The notes under the pieces: model-generated
What the model was told of the DNA's origin: nothing
Database searches by the model: none
Seen by the model: the letters and a program-made list of their open reading frames with translations, nothing else
In this document: positions 42,480 to 45,232 of the stretch, one piece after another
Layout of the letters: each line of letters opens with the position of its first letter
How positions within the stretch are numbered: the stretch's first letter is position 1
Position numbers and translations under genes: made by a program
Origin: Gemmatimonadaceae bacterium
GTDB taxonomy: Bacteria; Gemmatimonadota; Gemmatimonadetes; Gemmatimonadales; Gemmatimonadaceae
Length of the DNA stretch: 45,232 nt
Reading direction: 5' to 3'
NCBI GenBank assembly: GCA_035633115.1
Contig: DASQFN010000075.1
Coordinates: 1-45,232, forward strand

Positions 42480-45232
42480 CTACTTGGCGAAGACCTCCTC
42501 CACTTTCGTGATCTTCACCTTGTCGGCGGTGATTCCGAGCTTGCGTGCGCCGATCACCTTGTCCTCCGCCAGAAGATCCTGAGGCTTCTCGGCGTCGTAC
42601 TTGATTGGTGAGAATGCGTCGGCCACGAGAGCGTCGCGCAGCGCTGCCGCATCTTTCGTGATGATCACCGCGTACACGTCCTTCGCCGAGAGGTGCTTCT
42701 TGATGGCGCGGTTCACGTCGTCTTTCGTCAGCTTCTGGAGCGCCGAGCGCATGTATGTCGTGTACTCCGGAATCCCGTACCACTTCGAGTCAATCGCATA
42801 GCCGATCTGCTGGTCCTGCGTCGCGGTCATGACGTAGACGTTCTTCATCAGGTACTGCCGCGTCGCCTGGAAATCTTCCTCCGACAGGCCGTCGTTGATC
42901 AGCTTCTCGAGCTCGTTCGTGGCGATGCGCAGCGCCATATGCGCGTTCTGAGGCTCGACGGGACGAATCCACACCTCGAAGATCTGCGCCCGGCGAGGGA
43001 TGTTGGGATCCGGGTAGAACTGGAACATCCCGCGAGGGAACGCCTCGATGTAGGCATAGTCGCCGTAATTCATTCCACGGATGTTGCGGATTCGGTCGTA
43101 CAGGTGCGACGTGGACATGCGGTGCTCGCCGAGCCAGGCGCGAGCGACTGACAGCGCCGCGAAGTCCGGGTGCGCGCGTGTGACGCTTATCGGTAACCCG
43201 AACGAGATTGCAGTCGCGCGCGTGTCCTTCTCGATGATCTCCACTTCCATTCCGTTCGGCCGCGTGGCTGTAATTGCCGGACGTGCGGACGGTGCAGGGG
43301 CGGGCGTTCCGGCCGGGAGCGCCATCAACGCGGCCTGGAACGTGTTGATCATCGCCGGTGGCACGTCACCGTTGATCCCCAGGACGAGACTCCCGCGAGT
43401 GTACTGATCGCGGACGAATTGCTTGACGTCGTCAAGTGTTATTGCCTGCAGCCCCGCGATGGTGCCGAGCACCGGGTGGCCGTACGGTGTCCCGCGGAAG
43501 ATGTTGGCCTGCAGGCGCTCCTTGCCGAGCTCCTCCTCGTTGGCCGATCGGAGATCCTCGCGCAGTGCGTTGATCTGTGCGTCCTTCACGCGCTTGAAAT
43601 CAGTCTCGCGGAACGCGGGGTCGAGCAGCATCGGGAGCGTGATGTCGATGAACTTCCGCCAGTTGTCCCGATGAATGGACCCTGTGAAAGTCGTCAGCTC
43701 CTTGTCCACCTGGTTCCCGAAGCTTCCCGCCATCGGATAAAGCGCCTTGTTGATCTGCTCGAGCGTCATCGCTCTCGAGCCGGCTCTCGTGATCATCGAC
43801 GAGGCGAGCACCGACAGTCCTTCCTTGCCTGCCGGATCATCTGCTGAGCCCGTGTTGAAGACGAGCTTGAAGCGCAGCTGAGGCAGCGGATTGCGCTGTA
43901 TGACGAGATTCGACGCGGCAACAGCTGTCCCGCTCGCACCATTGCCGGACATCAGCTTTGCGCTGATTGAAGGCGTAGCGCTCGCCGGCGACGCGCGATT
44001 TTCCGAGCCATTGGTAGTCGCGACCGCCACGGTCTCGAACGACGCGATCTTCGGCTGCACGGCAATCGACGTTGGCAGCGGGCCACTCGAAAGCGTTCCG
44101 ACCACCATACCGTTATCGACGAAATACGTGCGTGCGGCACGCTGCAGATCGGCGGGCGTCAATCCCGCGTAGAGAGTGTATGCACGATTGAGCGTGTTGT
44201 ACGAGCGGTTGTAGCGGACATACGACCCGAGCACGGCTGCGATCCGGTCGGTGTTGTCGAGCGAGCGCACGAACGAGTACTGGAAGTTCGACTTCGCCTC
44301 AGCAAGATCTTTCTCCGACACGCGAGTGGCTCTTGCCTTCGCAACTGTCTTGAGGATTTCGTCGCGGACATAGGCGATGTCCTCGGCCTTCTTTACGCGG
44401 GCGAAGATCGTGAACAGCTCAGGGTCGGCGTTGCTGCTGTTGCCGGCGCTAAGCCCGTCGACCTTCTGCTCGCGCTGAACGAGCTTCTTGAAGATCTCGG
44501 ACGTTGGCCCGAAATACAGTGTGGACACCATGGCGAGCGCCGCATTGTCGTTGACTGTCTCGGAGAACGCGGGATTACGGAACGACACCGCGAGAAAGGG
44601 CAGTGTCGGGCTGGACCATGGGACGTGTGCGTACTTCGGCCCGGTGGGCGGCGGCTCCTTCGGGATCGTCACCGAGAACGTCCCGCGCTTCCAGCCGCCC
44701 CAGTGCTTCTCGACGAGGGGGATGACCGCTTCCGGAGTAACGTCGCCGGCCACGATGATCGTGGTGAACTCGGGGCGATACCATCTGTCGAAGAAAACCT
44801 TCGAGTACTCGAACTGCGTCGGCATGTTCTCGATGTCGCGGATGAAGCCCATCGTCGTGTGCTTGTAGGTGTGGGTCGTGAAGGCGTTGTCGCGCTGCAC
44901 CTCGAACAGCTTCTGGATCGGGTTCGCCGAGTTCTTGTTGTACTCGCCGAGCACCGCGCGCGACTCGGTCTTGAAACCGTCCTCGGAGTAGGTGAGGTTC
45001 TGGAACACGTCCGCGTACATGCGGAGCATGGTCTCCAGGTCTTCCTTGGCGAAGGTCGAGTGGTAGTTGGTGAAGTCGTCCGACGTGAAGGCGTTCGCGC
45101 GCGCGCCCGCCTTGACGTTGATCTCGTTCATCCGGTCCTTCGTGTGCTCCTTCGTGCCGTGGAACCACATGTGCTCGAAGAAGTGAGCGAATCCCGACTT
45201 GCCCGGCTCGACCTCGTTGCGCGACCCGGTCT
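42480..45232 (-). CDS. M16-family zinc metallopeptidase, two M16 domains, 5' end off window
   Basis: 917 residues are readable; the frame stays open past the right edge. The inverted zinc motif HxxEH is read as HFFEH just before HMWFHGTKEHTKDRMNEI, near 45180-45200, so only the leader and a short N-terminal part are missing. The distal zinc glutamate comes from the ASAxxDFTNYHSTF region further on. The second half (after about residue 400) is a non-catalytic M16 domain (LPQLRFKLVFNTGSADDPAGKEGLSVLASSMITRAGSRAM). This is the pitrilysin-like zinc protease of bacterial envelopes and likely has a signal peptide. It cleaves peptides in the periplasm by family analogy. A lone gene here. Confidence 0.93.
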   Translation of the reverse strand, partial: TGSRNEVEPGKSGFAHFFEHMWFHGTKEHTKDRMNEINVKAGARANAFTSDDFTNYHSTFAKEDLETMLRMYADVFQNLTYSEDGFKTESRAVLGEYNKNSANPIQKLFEVQRDNAFTTHTYKHTTMGFIRDIENMPTQFEYSKVFFDRWYRPEFTTIIVAGDVTPEAVIPLVEKHWGGWKRGTFSVTIPKEPPPTGPKYAHVPWSSPTLPFLAVSFRNPAFSETVNDNAALAMVSTLYFGPTSEIFKKLVQREQKVDGLSAGNSSNADPELFTIFARVKKAEDIAYVRDEILKTVAKARATRVSEKDLAEAKSNFQYSFVRSLDNTDRIAAVLGSYVRYNRSYNTLNRAYTLYAGLTPADLQRAARTYFVDNGMVVGTLSSGPLPTSIAVQPKIASFETVAVATTNGSENRASPASATPSISAKLMSGNGASGTAVAASNLVIQRNPLPQLRFKLVFNTGSADDPAGKEGLSVLASSMITRAGSRAMTLEQINKALYPMAGSFGNQVDKELTTFTGSIHRDNWRKFIDITLPMLLDPAFRETDFKRVKDAQINALREDLRSANEEELGKERLQANIFRGTPYGHPVLGTIAGLQAITLDDVKQFVRDQYTRGSLVLGINGDVPPAMINTFQAALMALPAGTPAPAPSARPAITATRPNGMEVEIIEKDTRATAISFGLPISVTRAHPDFAALSVARAWLGEHRMSTSHLYDRIRNIRGMNYGDYAYIEAFPRGMFQFYPDPNIPRRAQIFEVWIRPVEPQNAHMALRIATNELEKLINDGLSEEDFQATRQYLMKNVYVMTATQDQQIGYAIDSKWYGIPEYTTYMRSALQKLTKDDVNRAIKKHLSAKDVYAVIITKDAAALRDALVADAFSPIKYDAEKPQDLLAEDKVIGARKLGITADKVKITKVEEVFAK

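Overview
The window looks like a piece of a GC-rich bacterial chromosome, most likely from the Gemmatimonadota. The reasons are the mix of long serine/threonine kinases carrying TPR repeats, a SusD-type lipoprotein end, an E. coli-type fumarate reductase with two membrane subunits, M16 and M32 peptidases and many secreted proteins with Sec signals. This placement is inference from gene content; no rRNA marker is present. I saw no tRNA, rRNA, CRISPR array, prophage or insertion sequence. Accessory or decaying DNA is limited to two toxin-antitoxin loci (one frameshifted, one intact), a small frameshifted membrane-protein remnant, an HNH nuclease with a doubtful N-terminus and a four-helix-bundle (23S intervening-sequence-type) protein.

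Layout. 1-225: end of a SusD/RagB-like protein. 418-3933 (minus): fumarate reductase operon, led by an unrecognised 75-residue CxC protein, then frdA, frdB, frdC and frdD, tightly packed. 4024-4667 (minus): VapBC-type module broken by one frameshift in each gene. 4907-6235: secreted IPT/TIG protein. 6376-8756 (minus): M32 carboxypeptidase and a secreted double-cupin protein. 9003-13838: a CFA-synthase-like methyltransferase facing a 1199-residue kinase-ATPase-TPR protein; their ends overlap. 14077-16713: four-helix-bundle protein, HNH nuclease, Y-family polymerase, DUF2277. 16773-19466 (minus): secreted GH9 glycosidase. 19653-24588: NarL-type two-component pair, TonB-dependent receptor and a lone multi-pass membrane protein resembling the kinase's sensor region. 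24781-25107: YbjQ family. 25360-26592 (minus): secreted peptidoglycan-binding-domain protein with a clear terminator. 26707-27380: intact Phd/VapC pair. 27390-31024 (minus): UvrD-like helicase with an inserted DEDDh exonuclease, followed in the same operon by an alpha/beta hydrolase. 31090-31423: membrane-protein pseudogene. 31410-33809 (minus): BlaI/CopY-type repressor and a multicopper oxidase with rearranged domain order. 33945-35679: monoacylglycerol-lipase-like hydrolase overlapping an arginase-family gene. 35722-36678 (minus): ring-cleaving dioxygenase-like glyoxalase-fold protein. 36748-40677: membrane serine/threonine kinase with TPR repeats, then an overlapping pair of an unknown membrane protein and an alpha/beta hydrolase. 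40787-42097 (minus): TadE/TadG-like secreted protein behind a structured leader. 42480-45232 (minus): double-domain M16 peptidase, cut by the window edge.

How the genes work together. The clearest functional units are the menaquinol-fumarate reductase operon, the two-component/TonB-receptor cluster, and the repressor-multicopper oxidase pair with tandem palindromic operators at 33869-33901. The points I find most unusual are the cupredoxin order in the multicopper oxidase, the exonuclease domain inside the helicase, the uncharacterised membrane-protein/hydrolase pair at 38826-40677, and the small cysteine protein fixed in front of frdA.
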